From positions 124,001-188,000 of the forward strand of contig JACKCM010000003.1 of the NCBI GenBank assembly GCA_020634035.1: a DNA stretch of 64,000 nucleotides. The letters run 5' to 3'. The notes beneath the pieces were generated by a model, which saw only the letters and a list, made by a program, of their open reading frames with translations, did not search any database and was not told where the DNA came from. Both the position numbers and the translations under genes were made by a program. Of this stretch, positions 8,067-16,422 are shown in pieces (the first letter of the stretch is position 1; the number at the start of each line of letters is the position of its first letter). The DNA is from Candidatus Obscuribacterales bacterium. GTDB lineage: Bacteria > Cyanobacteriota > Vampirovibrionia > Obscuribacterales > Obscuribacteraceae.

Positions 8067-8656
8067 TTGACGTGTAAGAGCGAGAAGATCTCTAAGGCTT
8101 CTTCAGATTGCTCGAGCTTCTTGCGGCCATCTAAGAAATCCAGCTCAATAATAAAGCCGAGACCGACCACTTTTGCTTTCAGATCTTTCAACAGATCATG
8201 AGCCGCTTTAGCAGTACCGCCGGTGGCAAGCAGATCGTCTATTACAACAACTCTTTCACCGGGCTCCACCGCATCAAGGTGAACTTCGAGGGCATCGGTG
8301 CCGTATTCCAGTTCATATTCAAGACGGGCGGTTTTAGCCGGCAACTTGCCAGGCTTACGCACCGGCACAAAGCCGATTCCGAGATTGCGAGCGATGGCGG
8401 GTGCCAGAATAAAACCACGGGATTCGATGCCTACTATGGCATCGGGTTTCAAGGCTCTGCATTTTTCGGTGAGAGCATCGATGGTGAAAGTAAGAGCGAC
8501 AGGGTCTTTCAACAGAGTGGTTATGTCTTTGAACATAATCCCCTCTTTAGGAAAGTCCGGGACATCCCGGATGGTGCCCATCAACCACTTGCTTCTCTCT
8601 TCACTGAGAGGCAGTTCCAACTCCCGGGGCTCGATTTTTTCCGTCTGCATTACCAT
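8063..8656 (-). CDS. apt: Adenine phosphoribosyltransferase
   Basis: Purine salvage enzyme (197 aa) converting adenine and PRPP to AMP. The PRPP-binding motif is VVVIDDLLATGGTAKA. FVPVRKPGKLP and LEYELEYGTDALEVH are diagnostic for APRT, and the N-terminal PDFPKEGIMFKDIT matches the family. I chose the ATG at 8656 (the next is at 8650) because the conserved N-terminal helix needs it. That start lies about 55 bases inside the 3' end of recJ on the same strand, so the two genes overlap out of frame and are probably co-translated. Confidence 0.93.
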   Translation of the reverse strand: MVMQTEKIEPRELELPLSEERSKWLMGTIRDVPDFPKEGIMFKDITTLLKDPVALTFTIDALTEKCRALKPDAIVGIESRGFILAPAIARNLGIGFVPVRKPGKLPAKTARLEYELEYGTDALEVHLDAVEPGERVVVIDDLLATGGTAKAAHDLLKDLKAKVVGLGFIIELDFLDGRKKLEQSEEALEIFSLLHVN

Positions 8657-11285
8657 ATTCTTGACCCATCTTACTGTTGACCGCTTCGACACCGGCTTCC
8701 TCTTCGACAGAATCTTTCTGTAGAAGGACGCCGTTTTTAACAAGAGCCAATTGTATATCTTTTATGGACGAATCTCGACACCATTGCCTGAAGCTCTTGA
8801 TTTCAGCAAGCCTCTTCGAAAGCTGTTCGTATTCCTGGCAATCGTCCAGTCTGCCCGGCGTATCTCCCAGCAGATCGAGATTGATCACTCCATCTTCGGC
8901 GAACCAGTCCACCATATTAGCTTTCCTTAAAACTGCCAGGCCAAGAGCTACCGACAACTTATCGGATGCCATGAGGGCAGTCAATTTATCGCCGGGTATC
9001 TGACCGTCCCTCTGATTGATAGCAAAACGAGCCAGTCCGAAAAGACGCTTCAGAAACGCACGCGGCTCATCGAAACTGGCCGGCGCATGACCAATCAGAT
9101 AGATATTGGCAGGGGCGACCCGGGCAAGCAATTCTTGAAAGACCTCCTGGGAAGGCGGATATTGCCAGAGCATCAGATGCTCGCAAGGATTCATCTCTGT
9201 TCTATCGAGCATATTGAAAGACCCGGTTTGCTCCGCTTCGCAGAAGACAACCAGTTTGTCCTGAAGTTTAGAAACAGCACGTTCGAGAAGATCGGTGGGC
9301 GCTTCATGACCGCGCAGATCTTTCCAGCTTTGTTTTGCAGGTTGCTTCAATTCTCTGGTAGGAAGAGAAAGGGACTCGACCAGATTTTTGCTCTCTTCGA
9401 GATCCTCGCCATCCGTATTAGATACAGATGCGGTCGGAGAGAAATCCATGGTCTCTTCTTTCTTGGTTTCTTGCTTTGCATCAGAAGCCGGAATATCCTG
9501 GACCGCATTCTGAGAATCCTTCATAGAATCAAGCGCTTCAAAAGCCTCTTCTCTGGTCAGATCCGTCCGACCCGGGCTGCGCCAGTCGGCAAGCACCAGC
9601 TGCAATCGGTCACGATTATTAAAGTGATTGACCTCTGGAGTAAAAGCTATGTCCATGGTCTGACCGACTTCCGGCACACAGCCCTGGCTGTTCCAGAGCA
9701 CACATTCGAACTCTTGATCATCTCCTTTGACCATTATTCTGGAGTGCTTCTGCTCTTTGCCCAGGGGACGCGTATCGGAACAAGTCAGGTTGGTCATGCA
9801 GAGCCGGGGCTTTTTGTTGCCCATTCCAAAAGGGGCCAGCTTGAGCAGATCCCTGGCCAGGTCGAGACTAACAGCTTCCGGCTGGGCGACAAAATCGATG
9901 CTGACGATCCCGGCAAGGGGCTTACCGGCTAGCATCCGGTTGCAGGTCGCGACCAGGCCTTTCATGAGCTTGTCGGCTCGATCGGCTTCGGTCGAGAATC
10001 CGGCAGCCATCTTATGACCGCCCCACTTGGTGAGAAGATGCTCGTTATCTTTCAGAACTTCCCAGAGGTCTAGCTGGCTGACACCACGGGCGGAGCCTTT
10101 GACTATACCTTCCTCTCGATCTAACTGACCGATGAATACCGGACGATGATATTTCTCCACCAGCCGTGATGCAACAATACCAACCACTCCGTGGTGCCAG
10201 TTCTCGTCATATATAGCTATGCATTTTTTGGAAGCCAGATTGGCATCGGCTGCTACCTTCGCATCGGCTTCAAGAAATATCTTCTCGCAAAGCTCCTGTC
10301 GGCGCACGTTCTCTTTCTGAAGCTCGTCGGCTATCTCTTCGGCTCGCACAGGATCGTCGGTGGTCATAAGCTCCACCGCTTTGTTGGCATCGGACAACCT
10401 TCCGGCAGCGTTTATTCTCGGTGCGATCCCGAATCCGACCAGGTCGGTGCTCTTCTGCTGCCTTACCTGACCTAACAAAGCTTGCAGTCCGACTCTTTTA
10501 GTCTCGATCAACTTTTTGAGGCCGATTCGAACTAAATAACGGTTCTCGCGCACCAGTGGAACCAGATCGGCGATCATGCCCATGGTAACCAGATCAATCA
10601 AATCGTCCGCTTTCTCGGCTTTATCGTTATCGGCCAGAAGCGCTTCGCAGACTTTGTAGGCAACACCCACTCCAGGCAGGTCATAAAGCGGATGCTCGGC
10701 ATCGAGCAGTTTGGGGTGAACAATCCCCACAGCAGGCGGCATCATCTCCGGCATGGTGTGATGATCGAGCACGAGCGTATCGACACCAAGAGACTTGGCG
10801 AAGTTAATTTCAGAAAAATTTGATACTCCGCAATCGCAGGTGATAATGAGCTTTGTCTTGTGCTTGCTGGCAAGTATGCTGACTGCTTTCAGATTTAGAC
10901 CATAACCTTCGGACATGCGATTGGGAATATAAAAATCGACGTCCGCGCCCAGCTCTCTGAGCACTGAAAGCAAGACCGAAGTCCCGGTGACACCGTCTAC
11001 ATCATAGTCACCATATACAGTGATATGCTGTTTCTTCTGAATAGCCTCGGTAATTCTTCTAACAGCCTTGTCCACATCAGGCAACTCCATCGGACTGGTT
11101 GGCTTGTAAGAAGTATCCGGATCAAGAAATTCTCGGGCTTTCTCCTCGGTATCGTAGCCTCTTTGAACTAGAAGACTGGCAAGCACCTCGTCTCCGGAGA
11201 CCAGCTCTTTGATTGACTCAGGCACACTGAAAGCCTCGGGGAAAACCCAGATATTTCCTTTAGAGCTGGAGCTGGAACTTGACAT
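8601..11285 (-). CDS. recJ: Single-stranded-DNA-specific exonuclease RecJ
   Basis: 5'-3' ssDNA exonuclease (894 aa) for recombination and repair. The DHH phosphoesterase core shows YGDYDVDGVTGTSVLL, TCDCGVSN and VLDHHTMPEMMPP. The DHHA1 part carries GGHKMAAGFS, followed by an OB-fold. After about residue 560 comes an acidic linker, then a roughly 230-residue C-terminal domain that resembles the extra C-terminal domain of Bacillus-type RecJ; the E. coli protein lacks it. A GGAGG lies 11 bases before the ATG. Its 3' end overlaps apt. Confidence 0.94.
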   Translation of the reverse strand: MSSSSSSSKGNIWVFPEAFSVPESIKELVSGDEVLASLLVQRGYDTEEKAREFLDPDTSYKPTSPMELPDVDKAVRRITEAIQKKQHITVYGDYDVDGVTGTSVLLSVLRELGADVDFYIPNRMSEGYGLNLKAVSILASKHKTKLIITCDCGVSNFSEINFAKSLGVDTLVLDHHTMPEMMPPAVGIVHPKLLDAEHPLYDLPGVGVAYKVCEALLADNDKAEKADDLIDLVTMGMIADLVPLVRENRYLVRIGLKKLIETKRVGLQALLGQVRQQKSTDLVGFGIAPRINAAGRLSDANKAVELMTTDDPVRAEEIADELQKENVRRQELCEKIFLEADAKVAADANLASKKCIAIYDENWHHGVVGIVASRLVEKYHRPVFIGQLDREEGIVKGSARGVSQLDLWEVLKDNEHLLTKWGGHKMAAGFSTEADRADKLMKGLVATCNRMLAGKPLAGIVSIDFVAQPEAVSLDLARDLLKLAPFGMGNKKPRLCMTNLTCSDTRPLGKEQKHSRIMVKGDDQEFECVLWNSQGCVPEVGQTMDIAFTPEVNHFNNRDRLQLVLADWRSPGRTDLTREEAFEALDSMKDSQNAVQDIPASDAKQETKKEETMDFSPTASVSNTDGEDLEESKNLVESLSLPTRELKQPAKQSWKDLRGHEAPTDLLERAVSKLQDKLVVFCEAEQTGSFNMLDRTEMNPCEHLMLWQYPPSQEVFQELLARVAPANIYLIGHAPASFDEPRAFLKRLFGLARFAINQRDGQIPGDKLTALMASDKLSVALGLAVLRKANMVDWFAEDGVINLDLLGDTPGRLDDCQEYEQLSKRLAEIKSFRQWCRDSSIKDIQLALVKNGVLLQKDSVEEEAGVEAVNSKMGQEYGNADGKNRAPGVGTASQ

Positions 11286-11566
11286 TGAGATTCATGCCTC
11301 CGTAAGGAGCAAAAGGCGCCGCGTCAAATCTAAAAAGCGGCTGGATAATATACTGATGATGTCTCAGGATACTAAATCGAGCCCGGGCAGACCCGAAGCC
11401 GGATCGATATCCTTTGTCGCCGCCAGGGATATACAGGCAGCATCAAAACAGGGCACAAAACACCCTGTTCACCCTAGCTATTTTTCGCATTCATTTATCG
11501 GATGAAGACGCACAAAAAATTTCCTTAACGATCAATTTTTGAATACGTCGCATATACATTAATAGA

Positions 11567-11884
11567 TCAATTCAAGTCAGGGTCGACCAGCTGAAAGACT
11601 TTTTTCGGTTTGGCCACTCTTGGCCAGTTGCTGAGGTCATATTCAATCACCGTGGTGATCACAGGCGGACGAGGCCAGGGCAGCGCCAGGCCCATAATCC
11701 AGAGCACCGGAATGAGAACCACATGAAGACTCAAAGCAACAAACAGACAGTTGACCAGGGGAAGCTGCTCTTTAAGCCACTTAATAAAATCCCTGGACGA
11801 AACCAAAGGAAGACGCGCCACTTCCGAAGCATCGCAAGCAGCCGCGGCTATTTCACCCTTTTTATTCTCATTGGCTGTTTTCAA
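11567..11884 (-). CDS. Small single-pass membrane protein of unknown function
   Basis: 105 aa: a short cytoplasmic N-terminus, one membrane helix (about residues 45-68, LFVALSLHVVLIPVLWIMGL), then a short proline-rich tail (LPWPRPPVITTVIEY). The layout of one helix followed by prolines recalls the N-terminus of TonB-like proteins, but no TonB C-terminal domain follows, so this is only a resemblance. Confidence 0.5.
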   Translation of the reverse strand: MKTANENKKGEIAAAACDASEVARLPLVSSRDFIKWLKEQLPLVNCLFVALSLHVVLIPVLWIMGLALPWPRPPVITTVIEYDLSNWPRVAKPKKVFQLVDPDLN

Positions 11885-12006
11885 GTATTCAGAAACCCAT
11901 GCTGGTGATAGTATTAGGCCTACCTAAAGCATACATGGTGTTCATTCCGGCCGGATGAAACCCATAAGATGAAACTTTTAGGGAGCTGTGGGGTCATTAG
12001 ATAGAT

Positions 12007-12768
12007 ATGCGCCAGTCGTTGATAATTCCTGCCCTGATTATAAGCGCCTGCCTGGGTATCCTGCCCGGGGCGGCAGCAGATCAAGACGGTGCCCAGGACG
12101 AGATCTACGGTCCGCCGAATCTACTGAAAACAATGCAGACCCCATTTAGCGGCTCATCCCTGGAAAATGCAGCTCGCAAAAAAGAGCAGGCCAGACAATC
12201 AATCGTCCAGGGCAGCGGAGATTCGCCCCTGGGGACTATTTCGCTGGCTCCTCGCAGCAAAAGCGCCAGCCTCTCTTCTCGCCTTTCTTTAAGCCGAAAG
12301 TTAGTCCCTGCCCGAATTTACCTGCCGGAGCGAATGACGATAGGCAAATCAGCCAAGTTTGTAATCAAAGGGAAAGCCGGCTCAAAAGTAGCCCTGGCCA
12401 TGGCAGATAGAGATTCGGGTTCCAAGCCGGTAATGGGACATAAAGTACGACTCGGTCCGGACCGAAAAGTAATAGCCGTGGGTAAAATTCCGGAAAGTGG
12501 AGTTCTAGAGATGTATGTCGGCGCTCCCATAGAAGGAGATCTGATCGGACAGCAACTCTTCTTCGAAGCCGCCCTCTGGCAAGAAGAGGATATGAGAGAT
12601 ACGGCATTTGCCGAGACCGTGGCAGCAAATAGCGAGATCGGAGCGAAAAACGGGGTCTTCATGGCAGGCGATCTTCCCCAGAAGAAAGGCATTAGAATAG
12701 TCCCGGATTCGGCCATTCCATTGAGCCAGCGCACCCAGGGTGCCAGCCTCAGCACAGGACAACCTTAG
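12007..12768 (+). CDS. Exported protein of unknown function
   Basis: 253 aa with a clear signal peptide (hydrophobic core IIPALIISACLGILPG, cleavage likely near GAAA-DQ). The mature part has a Ser/Lys-rich linker and then a beta-rich region (about residues 95-190) that may form an immunoglobulin-like or similar sandwich. No enzyme motif is visible. It ends 20 bases before the DUF4127 gene and likely shares its transcript. Confidence 0.65.
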   Translation: MRQSLIIPALIISACLGILPGAAADQDGAQDEIYGPPNLLKTMQTPFSGSSLENAARKKEQARQSIVQGSGDSPLGTISLAPRSKSASLSSRLSLSRKLVPARIYLPERMTIGKSAKFVIKGKAGSKVALAMADRDSGSKPVMGHKVRLGPDRKVIAVGKIPESGVLEMYVGAPIEGDLIGQQLFFEAALWQEEDMRDTAFAETVAANSEIGAKNGVFMAGDLPQKKGIRIVPDSAIPLSQRTQGASLSTGQP

Positions 12769-12788
12769 GCAGGAGCCAGATTAGACCC

Positions 12789-14294
12789 ATGAGTGTACTT
12801 CTCATTCCTCTAGACGACAGACCTGTCACCTATGTCTACCCGTGCATGGTTGCCAACACAGCCGGCATCGACGTGGTGGTGCCACCGCGTTCATTAATGG
12901 GCTCCCTGTTTCATGCCGCCCAGATAGATTCGCTTTTTGGCTGGGTCAATAATGCTATTCAAAAAACCCAGCCCGAAGTCTTGATGGTTGGCCTGGACAG
13001 TTTGCTCTATGGCGGACTTATTACTTCACGCCGATGCGAAGACAATCTAGCCACCATATCGAAGCGTCTTGCCAATATAAAGAAGTGGAAGCAGAAGAGC
13101 AAAAACAATCTCAAGATCTACGCCCAGACCAGTATCATGCGGATTTCGGACAACTACGACAACACCGAAGAGAAGCAATACTGGGCACGCTACGGCCGGG
13201 AGATTTTCGCCTGGTCGACAGTGATGTACAGGATGCTGAAAGGCAGTTCAGTGGATCAGGGCATTCTCGAATCCTACGAAAAACGAATTCCTGAAGAGAT
13301 CAGGACCGACTATCTAGACACCCGCTTTCGCAATTTCCAGATCAATAACGAGATTCTCAATCTGGTCGAAGAAGGCATCATAGACCAGTTGATCATGAGC
13401 GTCGATGATTCGGGCCAGCTCGGTCTAAATGTACTGGAAAAAGAGAAGCTCATCGCCAGAGCCCAGGATCAGAAACTAAACGGCAAGGTGCGATGCTATC
13501 CCGGTGCCGATGAGGTGCTCTCGGCCCTGTTTGCCATGTGGATAGGAAGCAGACTCAAAGAATCGAACGCCGAGGTGAGGGCGAAGGTACTATTCAGCCC
13601 GCAATCCGCCTCCGAATGCGCCAGCCGCTACGAAGGGCAAACCATAGGTGAGACCATCACCGCAAATTTAGAAGCTCTTTCCATACGGCAGGTCAACGAC
13701 TTCACCGGAGCAAGCCCGAACAATATCGACCTTACGGTGATAGTACACGGCGGTGACATTCAAGGAGATCATATTCTTCTGCCCGGAAGCCCCGATTTAA
13801 GACAGCTTGAAACAGGCGAACAAGTGGCCGCTACCCTGGCCCATCTGGAGAAAGCCACCACGCCCTGTGTTCTCTGCGATGTCGCCTATGCCAACGGCTC
13901 CGATCCTATCCTGGTCGAAGAGCTGCTCAAAAGAAAGGATCTGGTCGGCAAGCTGGTCGGCTATGCCGGCTGGAACACGACGGGCAATTCGGTGGGCTCG
14001 GCTCTAGCGCTGGGAGTCTCCAGGATGCATTCGGTGCGCACTAATAGACGCAACCAGATCACCGACAGGGCATTTCAAAAATCTCTTTTCACCAGACTGG
14101 CAGACGACTGGGCTTATCAGTCTCAGATTCGCAGCCAGCTCGATGCCGAAGCATCGATAGATAAACTGGCTCAGTTAATCAGTCCCTACTTGGGCAGAAT
14201 CGGTCAATCCATGGGCTTCGAACCCGGCAACCTCAGGGTCAGCTTTCCATGGAAACGCACATTCGAGCTGGAAGTTTGCTTTGAAGATCGATAG
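12789..14294 (+). CDS. DUF4127-family protein
   Basis: 501 aa. The N-terminus MSVLLIPLDDRPVTYVYP and the GLDSLLYGGLITSRR segment are hallmarks of DUF4127 proteins, whose biochemical role is not established. The conserved aspartates and the SVDDSGQLGLN and VIVHGGDIQGD segments hint at a hydrolase-like active site, but that is inference. Neither a signal peptide nor membrane helices are seen, so it is probably cytoplasmic. It sits between an exported protein and a protease on the same strand. Confidence 0.85.
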   Translation: MSVLLIPLDDRPVTYVYPCMVANTAGIDVVVPPRSLMGSLFHAAQIDSLFGWVNNAIQKTQPEVLMVGLDSLLYGGLITSRRCEDNLATISKRLANIKKWKQKSKNNLKIYAQTSIMRISDNYDNTEEKQYWARYGREIFAWSTVMYRMLKGSSVDQGILESYEKRIPEEIRTDYLDTRFRNFQINNEILNLVEEGIIDQLIMSVDDSGQLGLNVLEKEKLIARAQDQKLNGKVRCYPGADEVLSALFAMWIGSRLKESNAEVRAKVLFSPQSASECASRYEGQTIGETITANLEALSIRQVNDFTGASPNNIDLTVIVHGGDIQGDHILLPGSPDLRQLETGEQVAATLAHLEKATTPCVLCDVAYANGSDPILVEELLKRKDLVGKLVGYAGWNTTGNSVGSALALGVSRMHSVRTNRRNQITDRAFQKSLFTRLADDWAYQSQIRSQLDAEASIDKLAQLISPYLGRIGQSMGFEPGNLRVSFPWKRTFELEVCFEDR

Positions 14295-14316
14295 CCGAGT
14301 AGAATCAGTAATTAAG

Positions 14317-15453
14317 ATGATTTTTGATTACTTGAAAAATTCAAAAAAACGTCTCGCCGCCATAACCGCTATGGCGGTCTCGGTTCTGGTCCTCTCTGTA
14401 TGGTCCGGACCACCTGCTTTCAGCCAGGCCAAATCCTGGGAGCAAATAGACCGGGACCTGAAAGCTCGGGTCTATCATATAAATGTCGCCATCAAAATAA
14501 AACTGAAAGATGGCAGCTTCGCCATGCTCTCGGATTTTTCTCCCAAATACCGGCGTCCGGTATTTGCCGCCTATGACAAAGATTTCGGCTATCGAGTGGT
14601 CGGTTTCGGCACGTCCTTTCCGGTGGTGATCAGCCGGGGCGGCGATACTTATTTCATCACCAATCACCATGTGGTGGCAAGTCATCTCGAAGTGATGGAC
14701 AACTGCAAGAAATTCTTTGCGGCCATGAGACTTTATGCAGAACAGACCGCTTCAGGCGGTGACGTAGAAGAGCGTTTCTCGAGGCTGAGAACCATTGTGA
14801 GCCTGCCCTCGGCCAAACAAGAACTCAACACCGCCGAGAGGGTGATGTATTCACAAACCGTAGATGGCATCTGGGACTGCTATCAGACCTATCTTTCGCC
14901 CCAGACAGAACAGGGACGCGCCCTCTTCAATAAATACGCAAAAGAATCGATGCCGATTTTTGAAACCGGCTACTTCCTCCATCCGCCCGGTCCGGCAACT
15001 CAACGCCCTCTTCAGGCTTCTCTCTATAAAGCCTGTCAGAACGGCAGACCAGACCTCGCGATTCTAGTGGTAAAAAAAGCCAGAGTGACTCCGATAGAAC
15101 TGGATACGATATCGCCATCGGAAGGTCAGGAGATTCAGGCTATCGGCTATCCGACCGCATCGGATGCCCTCGATGAAGACTCCTCTAAGTATTTCGCTCC
15201 GACTTTCAACACCGGCAGAATCAGTAGAGTCACCCCCAAGACTCTGCAAGTCGACGCTTCGGTCACCACCGGCATGAGCGGCGGACCGCTGGTAAACAGA
15301 AGAGGCAAAGTGGTAGGAGTCGTCTCCATGCGCTTCAAGAACAAGCAGGGTGCAGAGTTGACCAGCTTCAGCGGCGCTGTCAAAGCTCAGCTCATCAAAG
15401 AAGTCGCTCCGGAACTCTTCGATAATCTCTCCACCGCCACCAATTCGAAATAA
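14317..15453 (+). CDS. Membrane-anchored or secreted trypsin-like serine protease
   Basis: About 378 aa. An N-terminal hydrophobic segment (AAITAMAVSVLVLSVWSGPPAFSQA) acts as signal peptide or anchor. The protease fold shows FITNHHVVASH (histidine), RPDLAILVV (aspartate) and TTGMSGGPLVNRRGKVVGVVS (serine), so the catalytic triad is complete. No PDZ domain follows, unlike DegP/HtrA. An insertion of roughly 140 residues lies between the His and Asp motifs. The ATG at 14317 is preferred over an upstream TTG (14281) that overlaps the DUF4127 gene. Confidence 0.82.
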   Translation: MIFDYLKNSKKRLAAITAMAVSVLVLSVWSGPPAFSQAKSWEQIDRDLKARVYHINVAIKIKLKDGSFAMLSDFSPKYRRPVFAAYDKDFGYRVVGFGTSFPVVISRGGDTYFITNHHVVASHLEVMDNCKKFFAAMRLYAEQTASGGDVEERFSRLRTIVSLPSAKQELNTAERVMYSQTVDGIWDCYQTYLSPQTEQGRALFNKYAKESMPIFETGYFLHPPGPATQRPLQASLYKACQNGRPDLAILVVKKARVTPIELDTISPSEGQEIQAIGYPTASDALDEDSSKYFAPTFNTGRISRVTPKTLQVDASVTTGMSGGPLVNRRGKVVGVVSMRFKNKQGAELTSFSGAVKAQLIKEVAPELFDNLSTATNSK

Positions 15454-15462
15454 TCGGCGCGC

Positions 15463-16263
15463 TTATTTTTTTTGCTTCGACACACCTTCACCGGCCATGG
15501 TGCGGTTGTCGCCGCCAAAAAGCTCTGAGCCAGAAAACAAAAGCGCCATTTCGTCCTTGACTCGCTCATAGCCTTTCAGCGGTTTAAAAAGCCCCGCATC
15601 GACCACAACCTGACTGGCTGAGACAGTTTCGAGAACCGGCACAAGCTTGCCGGTCTTATTGCGAACAATAGCTTTAAGAGGCGTGCCGCCTTGCTGCAAG
15701 GGCAGATGAAGCATATTAGCGACCACCTCTTTGAACTGCTCAGGAACGTCTATCTGGGAAGAGAACCAGAACTCACCATATTTAATACCGTTATTATAAT
15801 GAAGCTCCACTTGCTCTGCCTTCAAATTGGCGATCTTCATGGTCTTCCCGGTTTTCTTCACCGTGGTCTTTTTCAGAGCGTCCGGACCCTGGCTGGGCGC
15901 TTTTCTTCTAGAAGTTCCTCCGGTCATGAAAAATCCCCGCTTTTTCCATACCTCGTATTTGAAACTGCAATAATTCTTGGTTTCCTGGTTGTAAAGGTAG
16001 GCATCCCAGTCCGGCGCTTTAAAGATCCACAGAAGCCCGAGCTTTTCTGCATTCAGCCTCACCCCTCGCTCCGATACCAGACATTGAAGAGGACCGATCA
16101 AATTACTGGTCTGGCGGATTTTCCAGGCGCTAACTTTAGCTGCGCCTTTCTTGCTTTCTGCTCCGGCCGACAAAGAACTCGAAACAGCCCAGAGAATCTG
16201 GACTGCAACCAGGAGAAAGAAGCATATTTTAAGCTTGGCGGAGAATCTTAACGCTGTTTTCAT
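15463..16263 (-). CDS. Exported protein of unknown function
   Basis: 266 aa with a typical signal peptide (LKICFFLLVAVQILWAVSSSLSAGA). The mature protein is basic and beta-rich, with a Lys/Thr-rich stretch around residues 120-140. It carries no catalytic motif I recognise. The pattern of an outer-membrane-lipoprotein-like carrier is possible but not demonstrable. It converges with the protease gene, leaving nine bases between stops. Confidence 0.6.
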   Translation of the reverse strand: MKTALRFSAKLKICFFLLVAVQILWAVSSSLSAGAESKKGAAKVSAWKIRQTSNLIGPLQCLVSERGVRLNAEKLGLLWIFKAPDWDAYLYNQETKNYCSFKYEVWKKRGFFMTGGTSRRKAPSQGPDALKKTTVKKTGKTMKIANLKAEQVELHYNNGIKYGEFWFSSQIDVPEQFKEVVANMLHLPLQQGGTPLKAIVRNKTGKLVPVLETVSASQVVVDAGLFKPLKGYERVKDEMALLFSGSELFGGDNRTMAGEGVSKQKK

Positions 16264-16422
16264 TTAGGCCGGTCTTTCGAGGCAATAGAACCATAATAAC
16301 CGCATCGATGAGATTATGCGGACTTTACTGATTATCTGTTATCCATAAAAGCACTGCCCATCTCGGGTAAAATGCCAGTCTTACCAGCTCGCACCACCCT
16401 GCATAAAGAAAGGTGAATCCGC

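Noticed and set aside
11286..11566. Plus-strand ORF running from within recJ to 11505.
   Set aside because: The first part is antisense to recJ and the remainder has no start signal or domain; no support as a gene.
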